38,282 nt of DNA from Thermoguttaceae bacterium (GTDB lineage Bacteria > Planctomycetota > Planctomycetia > Pirellulales > Thermoguttaceae), in contig JARKPK010000022.1 of the NCBI GenBank assembly GCA_029975295.1, positions 1 to 38,282 of the forward strand. The letters run 5' to 3'. The notes under the pieces are model-generated. The model was not told the origin of the DNA. It saw only the letters and a list, made by a program, of their open reading frames with translations, and did no database searches. Made by a program: the position numbers and the translations under genes. How positions within the stretch are numbered: position 1 is the first letter of the stretch; each line of letters opens with the position of its first letter. Shown piece by piece: positions 17,522-25,937 of this stretch.

Positions 17522-17827
17522 TTAGTCGGCAACGGCGCGTTTGACGGGCGCCGGCAGCACCACGCCCAGATCGTCGTGCGGACGAGGAATCACCTGCACG
17601 CTGACGATCTCGCCGATGCGTCCACCGGCCGCCGCGCCGGCGTCGGTGGCTGCCTTCACCGCAGCCACGTCGCCGGTGAAGAAGGCGCTTACCAAACCGC
17701 TGCCTACCTTGTCCCAACCAAGGAACTCCACGTTCGCAGCCTTCAGAGCGGCATCGGTCGCCTCGACCAAGGTGACGAACCCCTTGGCCTCAATCATCCC
17801 CAATGCTTCCATGGGTCGCTTCGCCAT
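17522..17827 (-). CDS. BMC-H shell protein (hexamer), second copy
   Basis: Hexameric facet protein of 101 residues from the ATG at 17827, chosen for GGAG 10 bases upstream and for the family start MAKRPMEALGMIEAKG. It contains FVTLVEATDAALKAANVEFL, GSGLVSAFFTGDVAAVKAAT and SVQVIPRPHDDLGVVL. The pore loop is KVGSG, unlike QIGGG in the first copy, so the two hexamers should have different pores. A short C-terminal extension (VLPAPVKRAVAD) follows. The leader just upstream is U-rich in the transcript (about 17835-17865), which could favour heavy translation of a main shell protein. Confidence 0.95.
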   Translation of the reverse strand: MAKRPMEALGMIEAKGFVTLVEATDAALKAANVEFLGWDKVGSGLVSAFFTGDVAAVKAATDAGAAAGGRIGEIVSVQVIPRPHDDLGVVLPAPVKRAVAD

Positions 17828-17978
17828 GATCCGAAATCTCCGCAGAAAATGAAAACAAAGAAACCAAAAATACGTCGCCAATGCCCTTCGACGATCTGTG
17901 CAACACGATCGCCCAGCGGCCAACCCGTCGCGCTCGACGGTGTCTCATTCCCTCGCCGTTGCACAAAGACGGAAGGCT

Positions 17979-18662
17979 TCAACGAGCTTTCAACAACTCA
18001 ACTTTCGACGCATGATCGATATCGCATGCGTTCCCTTCGTCGGTATCGAGGTGCACCTCCAACTTGATGTTGCGGCCCACGCGAACCAACAAGTTCTCGA
18101 ACGTCGTCGTACACGACCCCGCATGCACGCGCAGCGCCATCGTATCGCCATCGGCGACGCCGTAATGCTGTGCGTCACTCGGCCCCATGTGTACGTGCCT
18201 TTCGGCGCGAATCACGCCTTTCTTCAGTTCAACCACTCCCTTGGGCCCAACCAGCACGCAACCGGGCGTGCCCTCGATCTTGCCGCTGGGGCGGACGGGC
18301 AAATCAATGCCCAGCGAGATGCCGTCTGTGAAGGCCAACTCCACTTGGCTCTCGGGCCGAGTCGGTCCGAGAACGCGCACTGTGGGAAGCATCCGCCGTT
18401 TCGGCCCGACGACCATCACGGTTTCTTCGGCGGCGAAGAAGCCGTCTTGGTACAGATCTTTCATCACCGTCAGTTTGTGCCCCGGACCGAAGAGAGTCTC
18501 CACGTCGGCGTCGCTCAGATGGCAGTGCCGGGCCGAAACACTGACAACCAAATGGGGCTTGTCCTTCGGACCGCCCACCTGCCGCAAAACGATCTCGCGG
18601 ACAATCTGTTCAATCGCCGCTCGCGATATCGCTTTGGGCTTCATCGCGGAAGTGATGCTCAT
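17979..18662 (-). CDS. pduL: Phosphate propanoyltransferase PduL with N-terminal encapsulation peptide
   Basis: Converts acyl-CoA plus phosphate to acyl-phosphate and frees CoA inside the compartment. The product is 227 residues. Residues 11-26 ([16 protein letters not shown]) form the known type of encapsulation helix. Metal-binding histidines are visible in [18 protein letters not shown] and [29 protein letters not shown] and [19 protein letters not shown] complete the two beta-barrel domains. It is the first structural gene after deoR, 58 bases away. With the dehydrogenase and kinase it forms the aldehyde to acid branch of the pathway. MKPKAIS at residue 7 is a possible later start. Confidence 0.95.
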   Translation of the reverse strand: MSITSAMKPKAISRAAIEQIVREIVLRQVGGPKDKPHLVVSVSARHCHLSDADVETLFGPGHKLTVMKDLYQDGFFAAEETVMVVGPKRRMLPTVRVLGPTRPESQVELAFTDGISLGIDLPVRPSGKIEGTPGCVLVGPKGVVELKKGVIRAERHVHMGPSDAQHYGVADGDTMALRVHAGSCTTTFENLLVRVGRNIKLEVHLDTDEGNACDIDHASKVELLKAR

Positions 18663-18687
18663 AGAATGCTCTGCTCACTCGTCGCCT

Positions 18688-18707
18688 AGCGACGGATAAT
18701 CGTCGCT
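18688..18707. promoter_or_regulatory. Inverted repeat between deoR and pduL
   Basis: AGCGACG and CGTCGCT form a perfect 7-bp inverted repeat around GATAAT. A second, smaller one (GGCCG/CGGCC at 18716-18729) spans the deoR stop codon. Together they fill most of the 58-base gap. They could be an operator, or a processing or attenuation site that sets the operon level apart from the regulator; this is inference. Confidence 0.35.
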
Positions 18708-18720
18708 TCGGCAAGGGCCG

Positions 18721-19512
18721 CTAACGGCCGCTGTCTTCGATGGACAATTCCCGCGCCCGAACAACTGTTACACCGGCGCGACTGAGGACGTCGTGCCAAT
18801 GTTCACCCAACGATGAATCGGCAACCAACTTGTCCACATCGCTCAACTCGCAAATATGGGCAAGGCTCGATCGGCCGAACTTGGTGCTGTCGGCCACCAC
18901 AATCACTTCGTCCGCTGCTCGCATCATTGCGCGTTCGGTTTCCACGAGCAGCAAATCATTGTTGAAATACCCCTCGTCGTTGACCGCGGCCACGCTCAGA
19001 ATCGTCTTCCGCACGCGCACTCGTTCGAGCATAGCGTTGGCGTACGGTCCGCGCGCCACGCCCGACCGCGGACAGATATTTCCCCCGATAAACACTAGGT
19101 CGCTATTCGCGTCGGAGGCGAACAAGTTGGCCACCGGCAAAGAGGTTGTGACAATATGCAATGGCCGACCGACCAACCACCGGGCAACCTCGTAGGTTGT
19201 GCTTCCGCCATCGAGCAACAGCGTTTCCCCATCACTAATCAGCTCAGCCGTTTGCCGCGCAATCGCCCGCTTGCCACTCGCCTGGTGACCCTCTTGACTT
19301 TCAAAATGGGGCATCTGCGGCGACGCGCCGGTATAGAGAACCCCGCCGTGAATGCGCCGTGCGGCACCAATTTCTTCAAGAAGTTCCAAGTCCCGCCGAA
19401 CAGTCGATTCGGAAACGGCCAGTTGCTCGACAAGCTCGCTAAGCGACGCAAACCTTTTTTGCTGAACAATTTCCAGCATGCGGCTTCGCCGCTCTTCTGC
19501 AAGCATCGCCAT
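18721..19512 (-). CDS. DeoR/GlpR-family transcriptional regulator of the BMC locus
   Basis: The product is 263 residues from the ATG at 19512, chosen for AGGGGA about 7 bases upstream. The N-terminal DeoR helix-turn-helix is clear: EERRSRMLEIVQQKRFASL (about 5-23), then VEQLAVSESTVRRDLELLEE and RRIHGGVLY. The rest is the DeoRC sugar-phosphate sensor domain: LISDGETLLLDGGSTTYEVA, VFIGGNICPRSGVARGP and VVADSTKFGRSSLAHI. DeoR proteins usually repress sugar operons and release DNA when they bind a phosphorylated intermediate, which here could be fuculose/rhamnulose phosphate or DHAP. The gene is first in line with pduL and diverges from a Gfo/Idh/MocA gene, so it may control both directions. Confidence 0.93.
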   Translation of the reverse strand: MAMLAEERRSRMLEIVQQKRFASLSELVEQLAVSESTVRRDLELLEEIGAARRIHGGVLYTGASPQMPHFESQEGHQASGKRAIARQTAELISDGETLLLDGGSTTYEVARWLVGRPLHIVTTSLPVANLFASDANSDLVFIGGNICPRSGVARGPYANAMLERVRVRKTILSVAAVNDEGYFNNDLLLVETERAMMRAADEVIVVADSTKFGRSSLAHICELSDVDKLVADSSLGEHWHDVLSRAGVTVVRARELSIEDSGR

Positions 19513-19547
19513 TTCGGATTCCCCTGCAACCACCGCAATCCGTCACA

Positions 19548-19576
19548 ATTATGCCATAATCCACGCCTGATTGCAA
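19548..19576 (-). promoter_or_regulatory. Promoter of deoR and the BMC operon with palindromic candidate operators
   Basis: On the minus strand TTGCAA (19576-19571) and CATAAT (19553-19548) are 17 bases apart. The -10 lies in the palindrome ATTATGcCATAAT (19548-19560), and the -35 lies in the palindrome GATTGCAATC (19569-19578). Either is well placed for autorepression by the DeoR protein. Confidence 0.5.
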
Positions 19577-19685
19577 TCATTTTGTGCCAGGCGGTGATAG
19601 ATTTCATTCATCCTGGTGGTCGTTCCCCGGTCCAGACTTGATCTGGCCGCGTCCCCAGTGATCTAAGTGACTGCGATGAAATAGG

Positions 19686-19715
19686 TTTACACCGGCGTCC
19701 TTGGTAAGTTAGAAT
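19686..19715 (+). promoter_or_regulatory. Putative sigma70-type promoter of the divergent oxidoreductase gene
   Basis: TTTACA (19686-19691) and TAGAAT (19710-19715) are 18 bases apart, about 40 bases before the ATG at 19760. The regulatory region shared with deoR is about 250 bases. Confidence 0.45.
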
Positions 19716-19759
19716 GCCCTCTCACCCTTCCTTCCCTCCCCTGGTTCAAAGGACATTCC

Positions 19760-21061
19760 ATGTCGGCAAAGCTCACCCGACGGTCATTTCACGTGGCCAC
19801 GGCTTCGATGGCCGGATTGACAGCGTTGCAAGCGTCGCGGGCCCTTGGGGCCAACGAACGGATCCGCGTGGGGTTCATCGGGGTCGGCAATCGCGGGATG
19901 CAAGTTCTCGATGGTTTCCTGCGGCACAGTGATTGCCAGCCGGTGGTCGTGTGCGACATATTCACGCCGCACCTCGAAAAAGCAAAGGAGCGACTTGAAG
20001 GCAAGGTTGACGCGGAACGCGATTTCCGAAAGGTGCTCGACCGCACCGATCTCGATGCCGTTGTCGTCGCCACTCCCGACCACTGGCACGCGATTCAAAC
20101 CATTGCGGCGTGCAACGCTGGGAAAGACGTGTACGTCGAGAAACCGCTGTCTGTTACTGTTGTTGAAGGGCGGAAGATGGTCGAGGCTGTCCGCCGCAAT
20201 AAGCGAATCGCGCAGGTGGGCACCCACCGCCGCAGCTCCGCCACATACATCAAGTTGGCCGGAGAGATTGCCGACGGTCGGATCGGCAAAGTGACCGTCT
20301 CACGCGCCTACCGACTAAGCAACATGTTTCCCTCGGGCATCGGCCGGGCGCCGGCAGCCGATCCGCCGCCCGACTTGGATTGGGACATGTGGCTCGGCCC
20401 CAGGCCCTCTCGGCCGTATCAAGCCAATATCGCTCCGTACAAGTTCCGCTGGTGGGACTTGTACTCATCGCAGATGGCCAACTGGGGCGTTCACTACCTC
20501 GACGCGATCCGCTGGCTCACCGGAGAGCTGGCGCCCGCCTCGGTCTGCGCCATGGGAGGCCGATTCGCCGTGGACGATGATCGAACCGTGCCTGACACGC
20601 TCGAAGCCGTGTTCCAGTTTGCGTCCGGCCGGCTGGCCGTTTTCGGTCAATATGAAGCCAACGGCAATCCCGTTTTGATTCAGGGCGAACTGGAACTCCG
20701 CGGGACGGACGCCACGGCCTACGTCGGCGACCGCGGCTACGAGTTCATTCCGGAGCGCGGCGGCCAATTTGCCGATCGCAAACCGCGCAGCCAGCCGTTC
20801 AAATTCGAGCAGATTGAAAAGCACGACGACGTGACAGCCGCTCACGCCCGCAACTTCCTCGATTGCGTCAAGTCGCGCAACCTGCCGCATGCCGACATCG
20901 AGATCGGTCATCGCTCAACGACGATGAGCCTATTGGCGAACATCTCGTTGGCCCTCGGCATCCGACTCGAATGGGACGCCAAGGCAGAGCGCATCACCAA
21001 CAACGAGCAAGCGAATTCGCTGCTGCATTACGAGTACCGCGCTCCCTGGAAGCTCGAATAA
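19760..21061 (+). CDS. Tat-exported Gfo/Idh/MocA family oxidoreductase
   Basis: The product is 433 residues. A twin-arginine signal is at the start (LTRRSFHVATASMAGLTAL, 5-23). The NAD(P) fingerprint VGFIGVGNRGMQVL follows, then VVVATPDHWHAIQTIAA and EKPLSVTVVEGRKMV with the family Lys-Pro motif. The C-terminal domain has WDLYSSQMANWGVHYLDAIR. It is the second member of this family in the window, clearly diverged from the one at 9183-10466. It diverges from deoR across a 247-base shared region, so it could be under the same sugar-responsive control and act on a sugar in the periplasm; the substrate is not known. Confidence 0.93.
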   Translation: MSAKLTRRSFHVATASMAGLTALQASRALGANERIRVGFIGVGNRGMQVLDGFLRHSDCQPVVVCDIFTPHLEKAKERLEGKVDAERDFRKVLDRTDLDAVVVATPDHWHAIQTIAACNAGKDVYVEKPLSVTVVEGRKMVEAVRRNKRIAQVGTHRRSSATYIKLAGEIADGRIGKVTVSRAYRLSNMFPSGIGRAPAADPPPDLDWDMWLGPRPSRPYQANIAPYKFRWWDLYSSQMANWGVHYLDAIRWLTGELAPASVCAMGGRFAVDDDRTVPDTLEAVFQFASGRLAVFGQYEANGNPVLIQGELELRGTDATAYVGDRGYEFIPERGGQFADRKPRSQPFKFEQIEKHDDVTAAHARNFLDCVKSRNLPHADIEIGHRSTTMSLLANISLALGIRLEWDAKAERITNNEQANSLLHYEYRAPWKLE

Positions 21062-21140
21062 GGCTCGCTGCACCGCAGCGCGGCACGACGCTCGCGTCGC
21101 AAGACCGAGCCGCGAGACAACATGCTCGCTGGACGGGCGA

Positions 21141-22208
21141 TCAGGCCGATCGGGCCGCGGGCCGTTCGGACAATTTGAGGAGCCGGGCCGCCATCCATTC
21201 CTCGCGACGGCCGCGCAGCGCCGCGTCGGCATCCGGGTCGATCGACGCCGTCAGCCCGTTGGGCAACCGCACGGTCCCGCTGTCTTTCACCGTGCGTTCA
21301 CTGGCGGTGACGAACGTCTTGACGGCTAAACGGAACCGCTTCTCCTCAGGCACCGTCCAGTGCTTCGAGCGAGAAAACTGCTTCTTGCAGTGGAGTGCCA
21401 AGTTCTCCATGAGCGGTTCGCCCATTGGCTGCGTGGGCAGCGCAACAGAAGGGTAGCTGTCCGGGCTGTTGAGCACTTCCGTCAGAAACAGCTCGCCGGC
21501 CACTCGGCGCGGACCGGCGAAGAGGGCCTTGCGGTACTTCTCTTCGAACGCGGCAAGATCAAGCCACAGCGCCCAATGCCGGGCCGGCGGCGAGCAATAG
21601 TACAGTGCGGCAACGGCCGCCCAGTAGTCGAAGAAGAATTGCAAGCGTTTCTTGTCGGCCTCGGTCGGGTTGATCAACGCCTGAACCGGAAGCGTCTGCC
21701 ACACCCGTGCCATTCCCATCGCCTGCCAAACGCCAAGATTGGATAGATCGCCCTTGGTATAGCTGTGCTCCGCGTGTTCGGGGCTGTCCATCTCGGCGGC
21801 TCTCCACGAAACGACCAACCGCCGATCATTGCCCACCTGATTCATGTTGACGCCGGGCTGTGCATTTGGATCGAATGTGATCCGCAAGTCTTGGCCGAAC
21901 ACCTGCTGCGAAAACGTCGTTTGACGATCGGCCTTGACTTCCTTCCACCATGCCGGATAACACTCGGTAAGCGCCTGGCGGATATAGACGATGTCGTTGC
22001 GGCGCATTGACGGCAAAGCACTGAGTCTGGTCGCGGCCGACTTCAACTCCGAGTTCAACTCATCCCATTGCGCGTTCATGTAAAGCGACACGATCTGAGC
22101 ATACAGTTCGTCGCGCGCGTTGCCGGCGGCCGGCCCCTCTGCCGCCCACGTCGAACGCAACGCCCACGCAATTGCCGCCGATCCACCGAGGAACTGTCGC
22201 CGATTCAT
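21141..22208 (-). CDS. Exported protein of unknown function with Tat-like signal
   Basis: The product is 355 residues. It begins MNRRQFLGGSAAIAWALRST, a twin-arginine-like signal with a likely cut after WAA (about residue 23). The rest is predominantly helical, rich in Trp and Ala, with segments such as ELYAQIVSLYMNAQWDELN and FFFDYWAAVAALYYCSPPAR. No catalytic motif or family was recognised. It converges on the Gfo/Idh/MocA gene with a gap of 79 bases. An exported planctomycete-specific protein is the best description. Confidence 0.8.
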   Translation of the reverse strand: MNRRQFLGGSAAIAWALRSTWAAEGPAAGNARDELYAQIVSLYMNAQWDELNSELKSAATRLSALPSMRRNDIVYIRQALTECYPAWWKEVKADRQTTFSQQVFGQDLRITFDPNAQPGVNMNQVGNDRRLVVSWRAAEMDSPEHAEHSYTKGDLSNLGVWQAMGMARVWQTLPVQALINPTEADKKRLQFFFDYWAAVAALYYCSPPARHWALWLDLAAFEEKYRKALFAGPRRVAGELFLTEVLNSPDSYPSVALPTQPMGEPLMENLALHCKKQFSRSKHWTVPEEKRFRLAVKTFVTASERTVKDSGTVRLPNGLTASIDPDADAALRGRREEWMAARLLKLSERPAARSA

Positions 22209-22583
22209 TTCACGCCTCGTCGCTGAAGCTTCAGTTCTGCCGCGTTTGCAGCTTAATCGCCCATCTCGCCGTAACTCTATAGCCTAACGCCTCCCTCCAG
22301 TCGGAAGCAACAGGCTGAACCGGACCTTTGCATCGGCGATTGATCGCCCGAAAAAACGGCCGTGCGGCACACAGTCCGCGTCTGTGCGCCGCGAGCGAAT
22401 CCGTCCGCCGGAGGCCTCCAGACGCCAAAATCTCGCTTGCTAGGGACGCGAAGCAAGACAACGCGACCGCCCGGTCAACGGCCCGCCTTCCGGCAGAAAC
22501 CGGGCGAGCTTGTTACGGCGAGGCCCCAAGCTTCCGCTCGCGCGCGGCCGTGAAATCATCGCGTCGAGGCACATGAGGCTCCG
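22209..22583. other. Gap without a recognised gene
   Basis: About 375 bases upstream of the exported-protein gene. Short open frames on both strands (minus 22231-22461, plus 22328-22576) lack start signals and family resemblance. No repeat or RNA gene was recognised. Confidence 0.4.
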
Positions 22584-24764
22584 CTACGGAGACCCAGGCA
22601 AGGTCGGTGCGGGTGTTTCGACAGGCGGGGCAGGGCGGGCCGGTTTGGCTTCAACGCCGCCAATCCGCAGTTCGCCGGCGTCGAGTTTCTCCTTCCATCG
22701 CTGAATCGCCGCCTTTCGCTGATTGGTCGGCATATCAGGCCGGTACGAAAGAATCAGCCCGGTCATCTCCTTGAGAACCTGGAACGCCAGAACCCGATGC
22801 GCCAGCGACTCCGAGTCGAGCGCTGCGACCAATTTGGCCGCCTCTCCGTTGGCAAAATCGGCCTCCGTGTAGCCCCACAACATGCGGTACAATTCGGCGC
22901 CGCCGGTCGCGCCGTACTGCCGCTGAAGAGTGTTTCGCACTGCAACGGCGATCTTGGGGTCAACGGCCACGGCCTCGGCCAGCTTGCCGGCAGCGTCGGC
23001 CCATTCGTTCTTTGCTTCCGGATCGTTCAGTGCGGCGCACAGGCGCTCGACGTGGCCGAAGAACACCAAGCATCGTGCCGCGAGCCACCGAACCTCGCGG
23101 CGGCGGTGCTCGCTCAGCTCGAGCATGCTTTGCAGCGCCGGACGATCGGCCGTCATGGCTTGCTCCATCAAACGCGATGCCTGCTCGTCGAGAAGCGGCA
23201 GCGGTTCGCTGGTCAACCAGCGCGGCATTTCCGCGGCAGAGACGGTCCAACCGGCCGTGCCGAGCGATGCCTTATTGCCGGCCGACATTCGAACGACCGG
23301 GCGCGACGGCGCCTCTAGCGTCAGCTCTCCGCTGCCGACATACAACGACACCGCCCAAGAGGCCGGCTGCTGCTCCGGATCGCTGCCCGCGTGGCGAACC
23401 GGAAACACTTCCACGGCAGCCACCGATTCGGGATGCACGAATGTCAACGTGCCGGCGACGCGTCCACCGGCGAAACTTACGACGATCTGAGTGCCCGGCT
23501 TCGCGGCCGGGATTAGCAGCACTCTGCCGAAATCAACGTCAATACCAGGCGACTCTTCCCCGGCGGGCGAGCGCAGCGTGACCCGAGTCGGCCCCATCAA
23601 CCTCGCGGTTACTCCCGAATTCATCGCGATTTCGGGACGGTACGTCGGCAAAGCGAGCAACACCTGCTTGGCTAACAGCACCGCCTTGCTCGGCAGCCGC
23701 TGCCATCCGTCGTCTTCCGGAGTATATCGCAGCAGCACTTGGGCGTCCGACACCATTCGGGCCACAGGCGGCATCGACTCGACCCGCGGAACGGTCGGTG
23801 GAGGCGTGTCGGCGGCAGGAGGCAATCCCGAATCGCCCATGGGGGGCGGTTCAGACGGCTTGGCGGGCTCGGCCGGCCTATCGGCCGCCGGCACTTCATC
23901 AGCCTTCGGCGGAAGCGGCGCCGGCGGGGCGGCCGTCTCGTTCTCTGCGGGCTTGACCGGGGGCATCGGAGCCGGTTCCTCGGGAGGAGGAGCGATTCGC
24001 TTATCGGCATCGGGAGCCGGCGGCTGAACCACCTCCTCCGGCTTGGCTGGCGGCGAAGCGGGTGTGTCGGCCGATGGTTGCTTGGGGGGTGGAGATGTTG
24101 TATCGGTCGGCGCCCACACCAACCGTCCCAGCGGCTTGTCCGGGTCGAATTGGCCGGTCGACCACGCTAGGGCAACGAGCCCGACGACGACAATCGCTGA
24201 TGCAACGGCCCATCGCAATAGGCTGCGTTTCGGCACTGCTCCCTGCGCTGCCGCGACGGTCGAGGGAACGCCCAATGACGAGTCGCTAACAACCACCGGC
24301 GCGCTCCCGCCCGCCGTCGGCGAGCCCGCCAGCTCGTCGGGCAGTTCGGCTTTGCCCTCGGCAGCCTCGCGCGCCGCCAGCACGTCGGGCAACTGGTACA
24401 TCCGCCGCCGCGATTGCTGATCGACCTCGGCCGGATGGCCCAACACAAGCGCCAAAATCTGATGGCAGCACGCCACCTCAGCCAAGTGCATGTCCGACTT
24501 GAGGCAAACGTTTTCGAAATCGGGCACTCGGTCGTCCACCAGCACGTGGTCGAGGTATTCCGCCACTGTGTTGGGATCGAGATTCGGCCCGCGCTCATTC
24601 AACGGCGGCGCCGCCAAGCGAATCCGCCGAGAAACATCGTGGATTCGTTGCACGAGCCCTTTGGCAAACGGGCTCTCTTCAATCTTCTTGGCGATATCGG
24701 CTGCGTCGGAACTATCCAACAAACCGTTGATCTGCGCCAGCATGATTCGAAGCGTCAGTCGCAT
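22584..24764 (-). CDS. Planctomycete membrane protein with anti-sigma-like N-terminal part and Pro-rich linker
   Basis: The product is 726 residues. Residues 1-130 match from memory a domain common in planctomycetes: MRLTLRIMLAQINGLLDSSD, DPNTVAEYLDHVL, then DMHLAEVACCHQILALVLG, with conserved Cys/His (EVACCHQ) that recalls zinc anti-sigma domains. A single membrane segment follows (LLRWAVASAIVVVGLVALAW, about 180-200). Then comes a Pro/Ala/Glu/Lys-rich stretch (about 215-330), and a C-terminal domain with a FecR-like beta region (RPVVRMSAGNKASLGTAGW) and helical end. The likely layout is cytoplasmic sensor, membrane span and external domain. A signal-transduction role is inference; no partner sigma factor is encoded next to it. 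Confidence 0.85.
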   Translation of the reverse strand: MRLTLRIMLAQINGLLDSSDAADIAKKIEESPFAKGLVQRIHDVSRRIRLAAPPLNERGPNLDPNTVAEYLDHVLVDDRVPDFENVCLKSDMHLAEVACCHQILALVLGHPAEVDQQSRRRMYQLPDVLAAREAAEGKAELPDELAGSPTAGGSAPVVVSDSSLGVPSTVAAAQGAVPKRSLLRWAVASAIVVVGLVALAWSTGQFDPDKPLGRLVWAPTDTTSPPPKQPSADTPASPPAKPEEVVQPPAPDADKRIAPPPEEPAPMPPVKPAENETAAPPAPLPPKADEVPAADRPAEPAKPSEPPPMGDSGLPPAADTPPPTVPRVESMPPVARMVSDAQVLLRYTPEDDGWQRLPSKAVLLAKQVLLALPTYRPEIAMNSGVTARLMGPTRVTLRSPAGEESPGIDVDFGRVLLIPAAKPGTQIVVSFAGGRVAGTLTFVHPESVAAVEVFPVRHAGSDPEQQPASWAVSLYVGSGELTLEAPSRPVVRMSAGNKASLGTAGWTVSAAEMPRWLTSEPLPLLDEQASRLMEQAMTADRPALQSMLELSEHRRREVRWLAARCLVFFGHVERLCAALNDPEAKNEWADAAGKLAEAVAVDPKIAVAVRNTLQRQYGATGGAELYRMLWGYTEADFANGEAAKLVAALDSESLAHRVLAFQVLKEMTGLILSYRPDMPTNQRKAAIQRWKEKLDAGELRIGGVEAKPARPAPPVETPAPTLPGSP

Positions 24765-25166
24765 GATTGCACCCCAATGTCATCCGACCCTAAGTGTTGG
24801 CAAGTCACGGCGACCACGCCGGCCAGCCGTCTCAACCGGTCTGCAAAACGGGGAATGAAGCCTAGGACGAGCCGACCCGGACGAACGGCACACGCCAATT
24901 AGCCGAACCGATTCTGTCCTATTTAGAACCACAGCACCGCACACGAACCGTAAGTATTAGTGCGATTCCAACGCTCATTCCGTCGCGATTTCTCGCAAGA
25001 TATTTCCTGTGTTGCAGTTACGAGCCGATAACGCGTCGGTCCCCTCGCGGGCGTGCAACGGGCAGACTGGTCGACGCCGTTTATCGGCGCAAGGTTCGAT
25101 CGGCGAGCAGGCGCGCCGCAACGGGAACGCAGGCTGACCGTCCGCAACAATGGTGGAAGGTTGGAG
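24765..25166. other. Gap without a recognised gene
   Basis: About 400 bases upstream of the membrane protein gene. AT-richer patches occur near 24915-24960, but no clear promoter pair, RNA or repeat was recognised. Confidence 0.4.
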
Positions 25167-25460
25167 TTAGCCGCGGGCGTTTCGGTTGGGAAGACCAAGC
25201 AGCAAGCCGGCGGCAATCAGTGCTTGAGCGGCCGCAGTCAATGCGGGATGAGGCATGGGACGCTCGCTCTTGACGACAGGACCAATCGACCAACGGTCCG
25301 ACCGCTCCCATCCATCGACGGTCCGTCGCCAGGGATCGCTCTTGCCCATCAGTGTCCCAGCGAGCATCAGCGAAACCGCCAGCAGCGATGTCATGCAGAC
25401 GATGCGGGTTCTGAAACGCCCCAATCGGGCAGCGGACGCGAGTTTAGGTGCAGTTGCCAT
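25167..25460 (-). CDS. Small membrane protein of unknown function
   Basis: The product is 97 residues from the ATG at 25460 (a GTG at 25472 is an alternative). Two hydrophobic segments frame it: IVCMTSLLAVSLMLAGTLMG (about 20-39) and ALTAAAQALIAAGLLLGL near the C-terminus. Between them is WRRTVDGWERSDRW, a pattern I associate with small planctomycete membrane proteins, though this is memory rather than a search. No ribosome-binding site is evident, which lowers confidence. Confidence 0.5.
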   Translation of the reverse strand: MATAPKLASAARLGRFRTRIVCMTSLLAVSLMLAGTLMGKSDPWRRTVDGWERSDRWSIGPVVKSERPMPHPALTAAAQALIAAGLLLGLPNRNARG

Positions 25461-25662
25461 CAAAGGCTGCACAGCGGCAACCGGCAGGCCAATCCCGCGA
25501 GGCAGGACGCAAAGCGTTCCTAACTGTCTATTTCACCGACAATTCCGCCTTCTTCTGCCCGCCGGTCGCTGTTGCCACCGTGCCGCATGATGATGACGAT
25601 TCACCACAACAGCACGGTTTCCTCCCGGGGTTTCTGCGGTAAGGAACGACCACGATCTTTTT

Positions 25663-25691
25663 TTGCGTGAAGCTGAGATACGACCTATACT
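25663..25691 (+). promoter_or_regulatory. Putative sigma70-type promoter of the HDOD gene
   Basis: TTGCGT (25663-25668) and TATACT (25686-25691) are 17 bases apart, just after a T-run. This would leave a leader of about 240 bases before the HDOD ATG. Confidence 0.4.
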
Positions 25692-25937
25692 TGCATGGCA
25701 TCCGAAGACGCTCCCAAGGTCTGCAAAGGACTATCGATCCCCCGAGAGACAATGCACCTACGCGACAGCCCGCTCGCGGCATGAGCCGACGTTCCGCTGT
25801 TCGGCCTTGTTGCATTGCTGATTTTGAGCGTCGATGATCATGCCAACGGTTGCTGCCAGTTGATTTGGCCTGCGGCATGATCGGAGAGCCGAGGGGCAAG
25901 GGAAGAGAATCCGGGTTTTGCAAGCGACGGTACGCAG

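Noticed and set aside
25528-25701. Possible 57-residue Cys-rich protein on the minus strand (PCCCGESSSSC) with a GGGAG site upstream
   Set aside because: It overlaps the likely HDOD promoter on the other strand, has no known relative, and may be chance; it remains a weak possibility.
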